Origin: an uncultured Acidimicrobiales bacterium
GTDB lineage: Bacteria; Actinomycetota; Acidimicrobiia; Acidimicrobiales; SZUA-35
Assembly (NCBI GenBank): GCA_937997485.1
Contig: CALKTH010000036.1
Span: 1-64,000, forward strand
Length of the DNA: 64,000 bases
Direction: 5' to 3'
The notes under the pieces are model-generated. The model worked only from the letters and a program-made list of their open reading frames with translations, was not told the origin of the DNA and searched no databases. The position numbers and the translations under genes were made by a program. Numbering within the stretch: position 1 is the first letter of the stretch; every line of letters starts with the position of its first letter. Below are positions 39,357-49,711 of the stretch, one piece after another.

Positions 39357-39562
39357 CTGAAACTTCCAAGATCACCCCGGCCGACATCGAGTCCAAATTC
39401 CGCGACATTCAGGGCCAGGTCGACACCGTGGCTGAAGACAGCAAGAAGAAGGTCGCCATCGCTGGCTCGGTCTTCGCGGTGATTCTCCTGCTCATCATCT
39501 ACACGATGGGCAAGAGCGCCGGGAAGAAGAAGAGCACCGTGCTCGAGATCCGCCGTCTCTAG
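39353..39562 (+). CDS. Hypothetical 69-aa membrane protein
   Basis: ATGA overlap with upstream gene; IAGSVFAVILLLIIYTMG TM segment. Confidence 0.6.
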   Translation: MTETSKITPADIESKFRDIQGQVDTVAEDSKKKVAIAGSVFAVILLLIIYTMGKSAGKKKSTVLEIRRL

Positions 39563-39862
39563 ATGCTGTCGAAGATTCTGACCTGGGGCGTCAAGACCGT
39601 CGTCGGTGGTCCCGCGAAGTCTTGGGTGTTCACGTCGGGCGCGATGATGCTCTTCAACTTCGTGAAGAAGCAGACCGGGCGCACTGAGATGATCGATCTC
39701 AGCAACACGCGTCCGGGCGACAAGATCGTGATCGAGCATCTCAACGTCACGCACGGCCAGCAGATGAAAGAGCACAAGGCGCTGGCCAAGGCCGACAAGC
39801 GAGACGCAAAGCACGCCAAGAAGCAGCGCAAGGCCGAACGCAGGGCCCGCCGCCGCTCCTAA
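39563..39862 (+). CDS. Hypothetical 99-aa protein with strongly basic Lys/Arg C terminus
   Basis: ATG directly abuts upstream stop; DKRDAKHAKKQRKAERRARRRS. Confidence 0.6.
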   Translation: MLSKILTWGVKTVVGGPAKSWVFTSGAMMLFNFVKKQTGRTEMIDLSNTRPGDKIVIEHLNVTHGQQMKEHKALAKADKRDAKHAKKQRKAERRARRRS

Positions 39863-39916
39863 GGCTCACCTCGCCGAGCCGTCGCTCTGGCGACCTCTTC
39901 CGAAAGTACTGATCCG

Positions 39917-40783
39917 TTGACTTCTGTTGGACCGCTCCAGGTTGGCGATGCCGTGCTGCTCACGGACAACCGCTCTCGCCGACACCTCCTGGTTCTGGAG
40001 GAGGGTGGCGAGTTCCACTCTCACGCCGGCATCACGAAGCACGATGATCTGATCGGTCGAGACGAAGGCCTGTATGTCCACTCGACGAAAGGCCAACGAT
40101 TCCGAGTCTTTCGACCGAGCCTGGAGGACTACATCCTCAACATGAAGCGTGGGGCTCAGGTCATCTACCCGAAGGACCTCGGACCCATGATGATGCTGGC
40201 TGACATCGGCCCTGGCATGGAGGTGTTCGAGTCCGGTATCGGATCGGGTGCGCTCTCCATGACCATGCTGCGCGCTGGCGCCAAGATCACCGGCTACGAG
40301 ATCCGCGAGGATTTCGCCAATCGAGCCAAGAAGAACGTGGTGGGCTTTCTCGGCGAGCAGATCATGGACCGCTACGACGTCCACATCCGTAGCGCGTACG
40401 AGCCCATCGATGGCGATTCCTTCTTCGACCGGGTGGTGCTCGATCTCCCCGAGCCATGGCAGGTGGTGCCGCATGCGGCGAACGCGCTTCGGCCCGGCGG
40501 CATCTTCCTGGCCTACACGCCGTCGATCACCCAGGCCGCACACCTCCAGGAAGTGCTCAACACCACGTTCTTCACCGAGCAGAAGACGATCGAGGTTCTC
40601 AACCGCGGCTGGCACATCGAGGGGCAGGCGGTCCGGCCCGACCACCGAATGGTGGCCCACACGGCCTTTCTGACTCGAGCACGCCTTGGCGTGGCCCCGG
40701 TAGTCGACGCAGAGCCGGCTCCCGCCACCGAATCGTTCGCGGACACAGCAACCGACGCTGCGACCGAACCGACAACCGGCTGA
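39917..40783 (+). CDS. trmI: tRNA (adenine-58-N1)-methyltransferase
   Basis: QVIYPKDLGPMMMLADIGPGMEVFESGIGSGALSMTMLRAG, RVVLDLPEPW; TTG start. Confidence 0.9.
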   Translation: MTSVGPLQVGDAVLLTDNRSRRHLLVLEEGGEFHSHAGITKHDDLIGRDEGLYVHSTKGQRFRVFRPSLEDYILNMKRGAQVIYPKDLGPMMMLADIGPGMEVFESGIGSGALSMTMLRAGAKITGYEIREDFANRAKKNVVGFLGEQIMDRYDVHIRSAYEPIDGDSFFDRVVLDLPEPWQVVPHAANALRPGGIFLAYTPSITQAAHLQEVLNTTFFTEQKTIEVLNRGWHIEGQAVRPDHRMVAHTAFLTRARLGVAPVVDAEPAPATESFADTATDAATEPTTG

Positions 40784-40786
40784 CCG

Positions 40787-42109
40787 TCAGGTCCAAGGGG
40801 CGGGCGCACCCCGTTGCACCGAATTGAATCGGCTCGCATAGCTCGGTCCGAGGTTGTCCTTCCGGGGACCGGAGAAGCCGAACAGGAACTGGGCGACACG
40901 GCGGATCTGAATCTCCTCTGAGCCCTCAGTGATCCGGTAGCGACGGTGATGCCGATAGATGTGCTCGAAGGGGAGGTGGCGGCTGTAGCCGAGGCCCCCG
41001 TGGGTCTGAATGGCCTGGTCGGCTGCGTTGCACACCAGCCGGTTGGCTCGGTAGTTGCACATGGCGACCTTGTCCGAGATCGAGGTGGGTTCGATGCCCT
41101 GGTCCATCTCCCACGCCGTCTTGCGAATCAAACCGCGAATCATCTCGGCCTCGGTGTGCATCTCGGCCAGCGGCCACTGGATGGCCTGGTTCGTGCTCAG
41201 CGGCTTTCCGAAGGGCTTGCGCTCACGGGCGTACTTGACCGACTCATCGATGCAGTACTGGGCAGCCCCCAGACTGCTCGCCGCCTGCCGAATGCGGTTC
41301 TCGTGCACGAAGGTTTGGGCAACGGCGAGACCACGCCCCTCAGCTCCCAGGATCGTGTTGTCATGGACTCGCACCTCATCGAGGGTGACCTCGGCGTGGT
41401 CTGTCGGCATGTTGTAGGTCCACCACATGAACTCGGTAGTGAATCCCGGTGTGTCCGTCGGGACGATGAAACATGTGATGCCATGCGCATCGCCGTCGTC
41501 ACCGGAGGTGCGGGCGAACACGTAGTCGTGCGTAGCGGCGTGCAGGCCCGTGTTCCAGCGCTTTGCACCATTGATGATCCATTGATCCCCATCTCGGACT
41601 GCACGGGTCTCCATCCACGTTGCATCCGAGCCGTGGAGCGGTTCGGTGAGTCCGAAGCCAATGCGGGCCTTGCCCGCCAGCATCTTGGGGATCCACTCGG
41701 CCTTCTGCTCTTCACTGCCATGGATGTCCATCATGAGGACGGTCACGAGGTTGCCGACGATCGATGATTCGTTCTGCAGGTCGTTGTGCAGCCCGAGTCC
41801 CTTGGCCGCGAGGTGCTCTCGGATGATGGCCATGCCCAAGTTGGAACCACCCTGGCCGCCGAACTTCTCCGGCAGGTGGTAGCGGTAGAACCCGGCGGTA
41901 TCAGCGCGGCGCCTCATTTCGCCAAGCAGCCCCTCCCATTCGGCGTTCGGCCAACCGTCTCGGTCGAAGTCGGTGCGCGCGTACTCCCGTCGGTGATCGA
42001 AGAAGCGCATGTTGTCGTTCTCCCGCTCCAGTGGTTTGATCTCGTCTTCGATGAACGCATCGAGTTGAGTGAGGAGGTTCTGGATGTCTTCGGGAATCAG
42101 AAAATTCAC
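40787..42109 (-). CDS. Acyl-CoA dehydrogenase family protein
   Basis: GFGLTEPLHGSDATWMETRAVRDGDQWIINGAKRWNTG, QTHGGLGYSRHLPFEHIYRHHRRYRITEGSEEIQIRRVAQ. Confidence 0.92.
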   Translation of the reverse strand: MNFLIPEDIQNLLTQLDAFIEDEIKPLERENDNMRFFDHRREYARTDFDRDGWPNAEWEGLLGEMRRRADTAGFYRYHLPEKFGGQGGSNLGMAIIREHLAAKGLGLHNDLQNESSIVGNLVTVLMMDIHGSEEQKAEWIPKMLAGKARIGFGLTEPLHGSDATWMETRAVRDGDQWIINGAKRWNTGLHAATHDYVFARTSGDDGDAHGITCFIVPTDTPGFTTEFMWWTYNMPTDHAEVTLDEVRVHDNTILGAEGRGLAVAQTFVHENRIRQAASSLGAAQYCIDESVKYARERKPFGKPLSTNQAIQWPLAEMHTEAEMIRGLIRKTAWEMDQGIEPTSISDKVAMCNYRANRLVCNAADQAIQTHGGLGYSRHLPFEHIYRHHRRYRITEGSEEIQIRRVAQFLFGFSGPRKDNLGPSYASRFNSVQRGAPAPWT

Positions 42110-42196
42110 GTCATCAACCTACGTCACCCTCAATTCCGAGTGCAGATCGTCGATAGAACCGACAACAAGGTTTCTGCTGGGGCAGAAGCGATCTTG

Positions 42197-42228
42197 GCTG
42201 TCCCGGTCCTGAACCGGACCGGGACAGC
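42197..42228 (+). promoter_or_regulatory. 13-bp perfect hairpin in ppc leader / divergent promoter region
   Basis: GCTGTCCCGGTCC-TGAACC-GGACCGGGACAGC, 34 nt upstream of ppc start; no T-tract. Confidence 0.45.
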
Positions 42229-42261
42229 AAATCGCCCAGCTCCTTTCGGTAGGTTGAATCG

Positions 42262-44973
42262 GTGCTCGACACTGACGCCCGTACCCAAGCCCTCCGCTCG
42301 GACATCCGCCGTCTCGGCCGCCAACTTGGCCAGTCGATCAATCGACAAGAGGGTGCGGATTTCCTCGATTTGGTCGAGCGCGTACGCGTGCTCGCTCGCC
42401 GTCTGCGGCAGAACGACCAAGACGCCGCTGGCGCCGAGCTTCGTTCGGTGCTGGCCGACGCTGATCTTCTCGATGCCATCCGACTTGTCCGGGCGTTTAC
42501 GACCTACTTCCACCTGGCCAACGTCGCCGAACAGGTCCACCGCATCGACGAGCTGAACGTCAAGAAGGCCGAAGAGGGCCGGTTCCACGACACGGTGGAA
42601 CGTCTCATGGGCGAAGGCTTCTCCGCCGCTGATCTTGTCGAGGCGTTGGCTCAGACCAAGCTGAGTCCGGTCTTTACCGCTCACCCGACCGAGGCGTCTC
42701 GACGCTCCATGTTGGACAAGCTGGCGGAGGTCTCGAATCTGATTGATCAGCGGGGGAGCGGTCGCTGCACCAGCGCTGAAACCCGACGCATCGATCGCCG
42801 AGTCGATGAGCTGATCGACGCGATGTGGCAAACCGACGAGATCCGCCGAGAGCGCCCGAGCCCCGGCGACGAGGCCCGTACCACTCTGTACTACCTGGAT
42901 CAGATGGCTCGGGACGGCCTGCCCGAGCTATGGACCGACATCAGCACGTCGCTCGAGGCGGTGGGCGAGACCTTTGACGCCGAGATGGCGCCGATCGTGT
43001 TTGGCAGCTGGGTCGGCGGCGACCGAGACGGCAACCCAAACGTGACGCCGGAAACGACCGTCGAGGTCATCGAGCTGCAGAAGGCTCGAGCGCTCAAGCT
43101 GCTGTTCGAAGAGCTCGAAGCGCTCCGGGCGGAACTGTCCACGACCGAGCTGATCCGACCGGCCACCGACGAGCTGCGGACGGCCGTTGATGCTGACCGA
43201 GAGCCGTTCGCTGACGTGTTCGGACGCATCGGACGGATCAACGACGGTGAGCTCTACCGCCTACGCCTTGGTGTGATGATGCAGCGACTGGCAGAGGCCG
43301 CCCGCACGCCCACCGGCGCTCGGGCCTACCACCGGCCCTCGGAGTTGGCAGACGACCTTGCAGTCCTCGACCGTTCCCTGCGGGCCAACGACGCCACATT
43401 GTTGGCGGATGGCCGCCTCGCACGAGTCCGGCGTCTTGTCGCGACGCTCGGGTTCCACCTGGCCCAACTGGACGTTCGCCAGCACGCGCGGGAACACCAT
43501 GCGTCCCTCGGGCGGCTGTTCAGCGCCGCAGGCACCAGCTATCCCGAAGACCGGGCGGGCCGCACCGCTCTCCTCCTGAGCGAACTCAACTCGCGGCGGC
43601 CCCTCGCTCCGCCGAACACCCCGCTCGAGCCGGGCGACACTCTCGGCTTGTTCCGGACGCTCCGCTCCGTGCTGGACGAGCATGGAGACGACGTGATCGG
43701 GAGCTACATCGTCTCGATGACCGTCGGCGTCGACGACATCCTCGCCCCGGTGCTGTTGGCCCGCGAAGTCGGGCTCGTCGATCTCTCCGCTGGCGTCGCT
43801 CGGCTCGGCTTCGTTCCGTTGTTCGAAACGATCGAGGACCTTCGCAGCATCGACGACACGCTCGAAAGGCTTCTGACCATTCCTTCGTATCGCCGGATCG
43901 TCGAGCTCCGAGGCGGCGTGCAAGAGGTCATGGTCGGCTACTCCGACTCCAACAAGGACGGCGGCATCGCCACCAGCCAGTGGGAGATCCACAAGGCGCT
44001 CCGGGTGATCCGGGACGTCGCCGCTCGCCACAACCTTCGGATCCGAGTCTTCCACGGACGTGGCGGCACCGTTGGCCGCGGCGGTGGCCCAACCAACGAC
44101 TCGATCCTGTCGCAGCCGTCCGGCGTCATCAGCGGACAGATAAAGATCACCGAGCAAGGCGAGGTCATTTCTGACAAGTACGGCCAGCCCGAGATCGCTC
44201 ATCGCAACCTCGACCTCGCGCTCTCGGCCGTGCTCGAAGCCACCGTTGCCCGCAAGAACTCGCGCCACGATGCACAGAAGATGGCCCGCTGGTCCGAGGT
44301 GATGGAGCTGGTCTCCGCCGAGTCGTTCGCGGCGTACCGCCGATTCGTCGAAGATCCCGATCTTCCGGTCTACTTCCAGACCTCCACACCGGTTGAAGAG
44401 CTCGGAGCGATGAACATCGGTTCCCGACCAGCCCGTCGAAGCGGTTCCGGAGGAGCGAGCATCGATGACCTCCGGGCCATTCCGTGGGTCTTCGGTTGGA
44501 CCCAAAGCCGCCAGATCATCCCCGGATGGTTTGGTGTCGGTTCCGGGCTGGCCGCAGCTCAAGCCGCAGGACACGGCGAGACCATTCTCGAGATGTTCGA
44601 CGAGTGGACGTTCTTCCAAACCTTCTTGGCGAACGTCGAAATGACCCTCGCCAAGACCGACCTGGACATTGCCGCCCGCTACGTCGACGCGCTGGTCTCG
44701 GACGAACACCGACGCTTGTTCGATGTGGTCAACACCGAGCACGCCAGCACGCTCGAACAACTCACCGACGTGACCAGACGTGCGCCACTTGACAACCTTC
44801 CAGTGCTGAAGCGAACACTGCAGATCCGCGACGTCTATCTGGATCCGCTGCATGTGTTGCAGGTCGATCTCTTGGCCCGGGTTCGGCAGGGCGAAGAGAT
44901 CGAACCACGCCTCCAGCGAGCGTTGCTGCTGACGGTCAATGGCGTCGCCGCTGGCATGCGCAACACTGGCTGA
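42262..44973 (+). CDS. ppc: Phosphoenolpyruvate carboxylase
   Basis: PVFTAHPTEASRRSMLDKL, SWVGGDRDGNPNVTPETT, VMVGYSDSNKDGGIATSQWEI, VFHGRGGTVGRGGGPT, MNIGSRPARR. Confidence 0.97.
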   Translation: MLDTDARTQALRSDIRRLGRQLGQSINRQEGADFLDLVERVRVLARRLRQNDQDAAGAELRSVLADADLLDAIRLVRAFTTYFHLANVAEQVHRIDELNVKKAEEGRFHDTVERLMGEGFSAADLVEALAQTKLSPVFTAHPTEASRRSMLDKLAEVSNLIDQRGSGRCTSAETRRIDRRVDELIDAMWQTDEIRRERPSPGDEARTTLYYLDQMARDGLPELWTDISTSLEAVGETFDAEMAPIVFGSWVGGDRDGNPNVTPETTVEVIELQKARALKLLFEELEALRAELSTTELIRPATDELRTAVDADREPFADVFGRIGRINDGELYRLRLGVMMQRLAEAARTPTGARAYHRPSELADDLAVLDRSLRANDATLLADGRLARVRRLVATLGFHLAQLDVRQHAREHHASLGRLFSAAGTSYPEDRAGRTALLLSELNSRRPLAPPNTPLEPGDTLGLFRTLRSVLDEHGDDVIGSYIVSMTVGVDDILAPVLLAREVGLVDLSAGVARLGFVPLFETIEDLRSIDDTLERLLTIPSYRRIVELRGGVQEVMVGYSDSNKDGGIATSQWEIHKALRVIRDVAARHNLRIRVFHGRGGTVGRGGGPTNDSILSQPSGVISGQIKITEQGEVISDKYGQPEIAHRNLDLALSAVLEATVARKNSRHDAQKMARWSEVMELVSAESFAAYRRFVEDPDLPVYFQTSTPVEELGAMNIGSRPARRSGSGGASIDDLRAIPWVFGWTQSRQIIPGWFGVGSGLAAAQAAGHGETILEMFDEWTFFQTFLANVEMTLAKTDLDIAARYVDALVSDEHRRLFDVVNTEHASTLEQLTDVTRRAPLDNLPVLKRTLQIRDVYLDPLHVLQVDLLARVRQGEEIEPRLQRALLLTVNGVAAGMRNTG

Positions 44974-44987
44974 GCCAAGATCCCGGG

Positions 44988-46124
44988 GTGCAGATCACTC
45001 CGTTCACCGTCCACTTCTCCGATGACGATCTTGACGACCTCCGTGGTCGACTTGCCAACACCCGCTGGCCCGACCAACTGCCCGGCCAAGAGTGGGTGTA
45101 CGGGGCGGAGCTCAGCGAGGTCCAGTCCATCGTTGCGTACTGGCTCAACGAGTACGACTGGCGAGCAGCCGAGGCCGAGCTCAACCGCTGGCCACAATTC
45201 ACCGCCACGATCCAGGACGAGCAGGTGCACTTCCTGCATGTCGAATCCGAGCGTGAGGGAGCAGTGCCGCTCCTCCTCACGCACGGGTGGCCCGGCTCGA
45301 TCGTCGAGTTCCTCCACCTGATCGACGGGCTCACGTCGCCGTCCGATCCCAACGATCAGCCGTTCCACGTGATCGTGCCCTCGCTTCCTGGCTTCGGTCT
45401 CAGCGGCCCGACCGTGACCACCGGGGTCTCTCCCAAACGCATTGCATCGATGTGGGTCGAGCTGATGGCAGGACTCGGCTACGAGAGCTACGTGGCTCAG
45501 GGTGGGGACTGGGGGGCCATCATCACCGCCTGGATTGGTCAGCTTGACCCGGACCACTGCGCTGGAGTCCACCTCAACATGGTCGTGGCCCCACCGAACC
45601 AAGAAATGATGGCAGAGGCGACCCCACAGGAACTGGAGATGCTCGGCCAGCTCCAACACTTCCAGGCTCAGGAAACGGGCTATCAGGCCATCCAGGGGAC
45701 CAAGCCTCAGTCCTTGGCCTTCGCTCACGCCGATTCGCCTGCCGGATTGTGCGCCTGGATCTACGAGAAGTTCTACACGTGGTCCGACTGCAATGGTGAG
45801 GTGTTTTCCGTTCACGATCGCGATCGATTCTGCACGAATGTGATGCTCTATTGGCTGACCAACACCGCGGGGTCGGCCGCTCGGATCTACTACGAGTTCC
45901 AGCAGCTGGGTCGCGAGACCGCCGACGCCGTGCCCGTACCCATGGCCGGTGCGGTCTTCCCGAAGGAGATCTACCGAGCCAGCAGGCGCTGGGCCGAGCT
46001 CCGCTACCAGATTGTGCACTGGAGCACCCCGGACCGCGGTGGCCACTTTGCGGCCCTCGAAGTGCCGGATCTGCTCATTGCAGATGTCCGATCGTTCGTC
46101 GCCGAACTTCCGCTGTCTGACTGA
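44988..46124 (+). CDS. Epoxide hydrolase family protein (EHN domain plus alpha/beta hydrolase)
   Basis: FSDDDLDDLRGRLANTRWPDQLPGQEWVYG, LLLTHGWPGSIVEFLHLIDGL, QGGDWGAIITAW. Confidence 0.93.
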   Translation: MQITPFTVHFSDDDLDDLRGRLANTRWPDQLPGQEWVYGAELSEVQSIVAYWLNEYDWRAAEAELNRWPQFTATIQDEQVHFLHVESEREGAVPLLLTHGWPGSIVEFLHLIDGLTSPSDPNDQPFHVIVPSLPGFGLSGPTVTTGVSPKRIASMWVELMAGLGYESYVAQGGDWGAIITAWIGQLDPDHCAGVHLNMVVAPPNQEMMAEATPQELEMLGQLQHFQAQETGYQAIQGTKPQSLAFAHADSPAGLCAWIYEKFYTWSDCNGEVFSVHDRDRFCTNVMLYWLTNTAGSAARIYYEFQQLGRETADAVPVPMAGAVFPKEIYRASRRWAELRYQIVHWSTPDRGGHFAALEVPDLLIADVRSFVAELPLSD

Positions 46125-46248
46125 CAAAAACGGCTTCGGCCAGCATGCCCACCGAACCGGCTGAGGATGCCCTATCGTCACTGGCCCGTGCTTCGGATCC
46201 TCCGCGAGCATTCCCCCTCTGCTGAGTCGAAAGTGAGACACTCCCAAC

Positions 46249-46779
46249 GTGGATCGAATCGAACGTCACGACTTCGTCAATGCCGTGATTCTCGCAGCTG
46301 TGCTGTTGCTCTTGGCCTTTGCGTTGGTCACCGGCACGCGGGCGCTGTTCGACACCGTGGGAGATGAGGGCGGCATCATCGATGCCGAGAAGGCCGAAGA
46401 GGTCACCATTCCCGCCCAGGCCACACCAACAACCGTGGCCGCCGCTCCGGAAGAGACAACCACGTCGACAACACCGCCGAAACCGCCAAACGAGGTCACC
46501 GTGCGCGTCGGCAACGGCGCCCAGAAGAGCGGCGTTGCGGGGCGAGGGACGGACATCTTGGAAGGTGCGGGTTACCTCACACTCGGGGCAAAGACCTCAA
46601 CCATCAAGCTCGAAACCAGCACCGTCTACTACGTCGAGGGCTTTGCGGCCGACGCCGAAGTCATCGCCAGCCTGCTCAACGTGGACCCGGTAAACATCGC
46701 CCCGATGCCAGCCGACACCGGAATTGCCCAAGACACGGCCTTGATCGTCGTCATCCTGGGCGGCGACACCACCCTGTAG
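46249..46779 (+). CDS. Membrane-anchored LytR C-terminal domain protein
   Basis: N-terminal TM; VTVRVGNGAQKSGVAGRGTDILEGAGY...STVYYVEGFAADAEVIASLL. Confidence 0.82.
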   Translation: MDRIERHDFVNAVILAAVLLLLAFALVTGTRALFDTVGDEGGIIDAEKAEEVTIPAQATPTTVAAAPEETTTSTTPPKPPNEVTVRVGNGAQKSGVAGRGTDILEGAGYLTLGAKTSTIKLETSTVYYVEGFAADAEVIASLLNVDPVNIAPMPADTGIAQDTALIVVILGGDTTL

Positions 46780-46819
46780 CAAGCCGTGCAGCAGCGCTTT
46801 GCTGCTGGTCGGGTACCGG

Positions 46820-47377
46820 TCACGCCTCGTTTGGGTGACCGCTGGTGCCGTCGTGGCGAATGTGAACCGGCGGGTCAGGAAAGTCTCCGGCGACGAGACG
46901 GGGGAGCAACTCGGGAAGCTCTGGGGGGAGGAAGGGTTCGGTTGATGCCTGGACCTCGTCGACTGTCCACCAGCGCGCCCCTCGAAAGGCCAGCGCTTCG
47001 AGGTACTCAAGACCCTGTGGCTCGGCGATTTCGGTCTGTTCGGTGTGAGCAACGTGAAGCACTTCATGTTGCTCGAAGTCGTACCCGCCGAAGCTGAACT
47101 CGACGTATTGCGTGTACACGACCGGACCGACCTCGACCTGCTCGATCCCGGCCTCCTCTCGAAGCTCCCGAGCCACCGCGTCGGCGGATGGTTCGCCGGG
47201 ATCGATACCCCCACCCGGGATCTCCCACCACGGCGTCTTGGAGGAGTCTCCGGGGTCGGCGGAGTTGATCAAGAACACTCGACCGTCCGGATCCAGAAGA
47301 ATGACGCGCGCTGCCTGTCGACGAAGAACCCAGTTCACCGCCGGGACCGTAGGGCACGGCCGCCGGTGTGCGCACAT
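46820..47377 (-). CDS. NUDIX hydrolase
   Basis: WWEIPGGGIDPGEPSADAVARELREEAGI Nudix box. Confidence 0.9.
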   Translation of the reverse strand: MCAHRRPCPTVPAVNWVLRRQAARVILLDPDGRVFLINSADPGDSSKTPWWEIPGGGIDPGEPSADAVARELREEAGIEQVEVGPVVYTQYVEFSFGGYDFEQHEVLHVAHTEQTEIAEPQGLEYLEALAFRGARWWTVDEVQASTEPFLPPELPELLPRLVAGDFPDPPVHIRHDGTSGHPNEA

Positions 47378-47452
47378 GAGCTCCACGCAGGCCGGCTCGA
47401 CGCAGTCGAACGGCAACTCGCAACCCACAGCGAGAGATGGCACCATGCCGGA

Positions 47453-47656
47453 GTGTTCGATCCCCTCGAAGGCGTCAAGGTCCTGCTCGTGCAATCGCCG
47501 TATCACTTCTCCAAAGCCCGATCCGAGGTTCGAGGTGGGCCACCATTCCGTGGCGAACACAACACTGAAGCGCTGTACGACTGGCTCGATCTGGCGACTG
47601 ACCAGATCAACGTCCTGGTCCAAAACGGCGTTCTACTGGATGAGGAACGACCGTGA
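47453..47656 (+). pseudogene. Orphan C-terminal fragment (67 aa) resembling CaiB/BaiF (family III) CoA transferase
   Basis: [60 protein letters not shown] resembles the end of family III CoA transferases (GEHN.EVL..LG....I..L...GV); no catalytic part upstream; 4-nt overlap with coaA. Confidence 0.5.
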
Positions 47657-48606
47657 GCGCCGAGAGCAAGGTCGGTGGCCGACTCTCGCCGTATCTCGAG
47701 TTCACCGCACACGAGTGGTCCAAGCTCCGTGCTGCAACGCCGCTTTCACTCTCCGAGGACGACCTGGATCGTTTGCGAGGCATCAACGTCGAGCTCAGTC
47801 TCGACGACGTTGCAGAGATCTACCTGCCGTTGTCCCGCTTGCTGAACCTCTACGTGAACGCCTCCCAAGAGCTCTACCGAGCGAGTGACACGTTCCTAGG
47901 GCAGCTGCCGGCCAAGGTCCCGTACGTGATCGGTGTCGCCGGCTCGGTCGCCGTTGGAAAGTCAACCACAGCTCGTGTGCTTCAAGCCCTGCTCGATCGA
48001 TGGCCCGATCACCCAAAGGTCGATCTCGTCACGACCGACGGGTTTCTGCATCCCAACCGCATTCTGACCGAGCGCGGTCTCATGGATCGCAAAGGCTTTC
48101 CCGAGAGCTATGACCGTCGCAAGCTCCTGCAGTTCATGAGCGACATCAAGAGCGGTGCGCCAGAGGTGCGAGCTCCCGTGTACTCACACCTCGTCTATGA
48201 CATCGTCGACGATGAGAGCGTGGTCGTGGCCCAGCCAGACATCGTCATCGTCGAGGGCCTCAACGTATTGCAGACCGGGGTCAGCGATGGCGAGAACCCG
48301 CTCTTCGTGAGCGACTTCTTCGACTTCTCGATCTACGTCGATGCCGATCTGGATGACGTGCGGGACTGGTACGTCGAGCGTTTCTTCACGCTTCGGGCGA
48401 CGGCGTTCCAAGACGAGCAGTCGTTCTTCCGACGATTTGCTGATCTCACCGATGCAGAGGCCACGCAGACAGCCACCGACATCTGGACCACCATCAACGA
48501 GCGGAACCTGGTGGACAACATCCTGCCCACCCGAGAACGGGCCGATCTCATTCTTCGAAAGGGATCGGACCATCGAGTCAAGCGGGTCGACTTGCGACGC
48601 CTGTAG
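47653..48606 (+). CDS. coaA: Pantothenate kinase (type I)
   Basis: [55 protein letters not shown]. Confidence 0.95.
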   Translation: MSAESKVGGRLSPYLEFTAHEWSKLRAATPLSLSEDDLDRLRGINVELSLDDVAEIYLPLSRLLNLYVNASQELYRASDTFLGQLPAKVPYVIGVAGSVAVGKSTTARVLQALLDRWPDHPKVDLVTTDGFLHPNRILTERGLMDRKGFPESYDRRKLLQFMSDIKSGAPEVRAPVYSHLVYDIVDDESVVVAQPDIVIVEGLNVLQTGVSDGENPLFVSDFFDFSIYVDADLDDVRDWYVERFFTLRATAFQDEQSFFRRFADLTDAEATQTATDIWTTINERNLVDNILPTRERADLILRKGSDHRVKRVDLRRL

Positions 48607-49636
48607 CCGCCGGCGCTTCGCTCGGTAGACGTCCAGTGGCAACAAAGTGATTGGCGATCGTCAACAGGTCCTCGGCTCGCCGCTCCGCCGTTCCGATCTC
48701 CAGCAGCCGGTCAAGGTTTCGATCGACGAGGTCTTGGAAGGACCCGGGGTTCGCGGAGATGTCGGACATGAGCTCCACAGCGGCCGTGGGCTCGGTCGCT
48801 TCCAAGCAGGGGTCGTAGCCAAACAGGTCCACCAACTCTGAGGGGGAATGGCCAACGAGTACACACCCGGCAGCGATGCCCTCGAGGTAGCGAAGCGTCA
48901 TCGTCTCCAACCCTCTCGCCTTTTCGGGGTGTGTCATCGTCCGGGGAAAGCAGGCCAGGCTCTTCGATGCCCCCATCAGACGACGGAGCTCGGTGTGAGA
49001 GACGCCACTCGGCGCAATCGCTGCGAGATCGACGGTCCGGGCGTTGGAGCGCAACGCCGCTTCGAACGGTTGATAGCGACGCCCCATCAGCATGAGATCG
49101 TGGGGCCGAGAGCTCAACGGTAGAGCGGAGCGGTAACCAGCGGGGTCGACGTACTCAGGAACCCACGCCGTGGTGAGCTCAGGCATACGTCGAGCGAACT
49201 CCTCGGCGCAACTGCGGGCGGAGAACATCGCCAGTTTGGTACCGGAAGAGCGCAACAGCGCTTCCCATCGGTCGTAGTCACCGGGCCAGCAGTCGATGGC
49301 GTAGACGATGGGCTCGCGCCACCAGGAGTGGGGAAAGAAGCGGTGCGACTTCGCCCAGGACGTCAGAATCAGAACGTGACCCTTGCGGCGCCCCCGACCG
49401 ATCGGGAGCGTCGACGGTAGGTATCGGTCTAACCCCCTCACCGCTCGATGGTCTCGCGCCCGAAGCGGCTCCACCGATCGCCGCAGCAGCTCGCCGTGCA
49501 GCGACTCGAACCAGAAACCAGCGTCCGCGGTGTGGGTTTGCAGGCCGATCCGAGACGACGCATCGCTTCGGGCGCTGGTTCGAGAGCCGGACTGCCACAT
49601 CCAAACATTGTGACAGTTCGCTTGACAAAGGCGCAT
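48578..49636 (-). CDS. Glycosyltransferase-like protein
   Basis: C-terminal [33 protein letters not shown]-like; start uncertain. Confidence 0.65.
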   Translation of the reverse strand: MRLCQANCHNVWMWQSGSRTSARSDASSRIGLQTHTADAGFWFESLHGELLRRSVEPLRARDHRAVRGLDRYLPSTLPIGRGRRKGHVLILTSWAKSHRFFPHSWWREPIVYAIDCWPGDYDRWEALLRSSGTKLAMFSARSCAEEFARRMPELTTAWVPEYVDPAGYRSALPLSSRPHDLMLMGRRYQPFEAALRSNARTVDLAAIAPSGVSHTELRRLMGASKSLACFPRTMTHPEKARGLETMTLRYLEGIAAGCVLVGHSPSELVDLFGYDPCLEATEPTAAVELMSDISANPGSFQDLVDRNLDRLLEIGTAERRAEDLLTIANHFVATGRLPSEAPAATGVASRPA

Positions 49637-49711
49637 CTGGCAAGTCGCCCAGCGACGAAGGGGCAGTGAGGCCTACACTTCCCCCGCTGTCTTGGCGCAG
49701 ACAGTGACCGA

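Noticed and set aside
43261-44853. 530-aa antisense ORF across ppc
   Set aside because: Sense strand has all PEP carboxylase motifs; long antisense ORFs are expected at this GC content and codon bias
46789-46807. CAGCAGC-gcttt-GCTGCTG hairpin at the LytR_C/Nudix convergent junction
   Set aside because: Only 7 bp and no U-tract; possible weak terminator but not supportable as a feature
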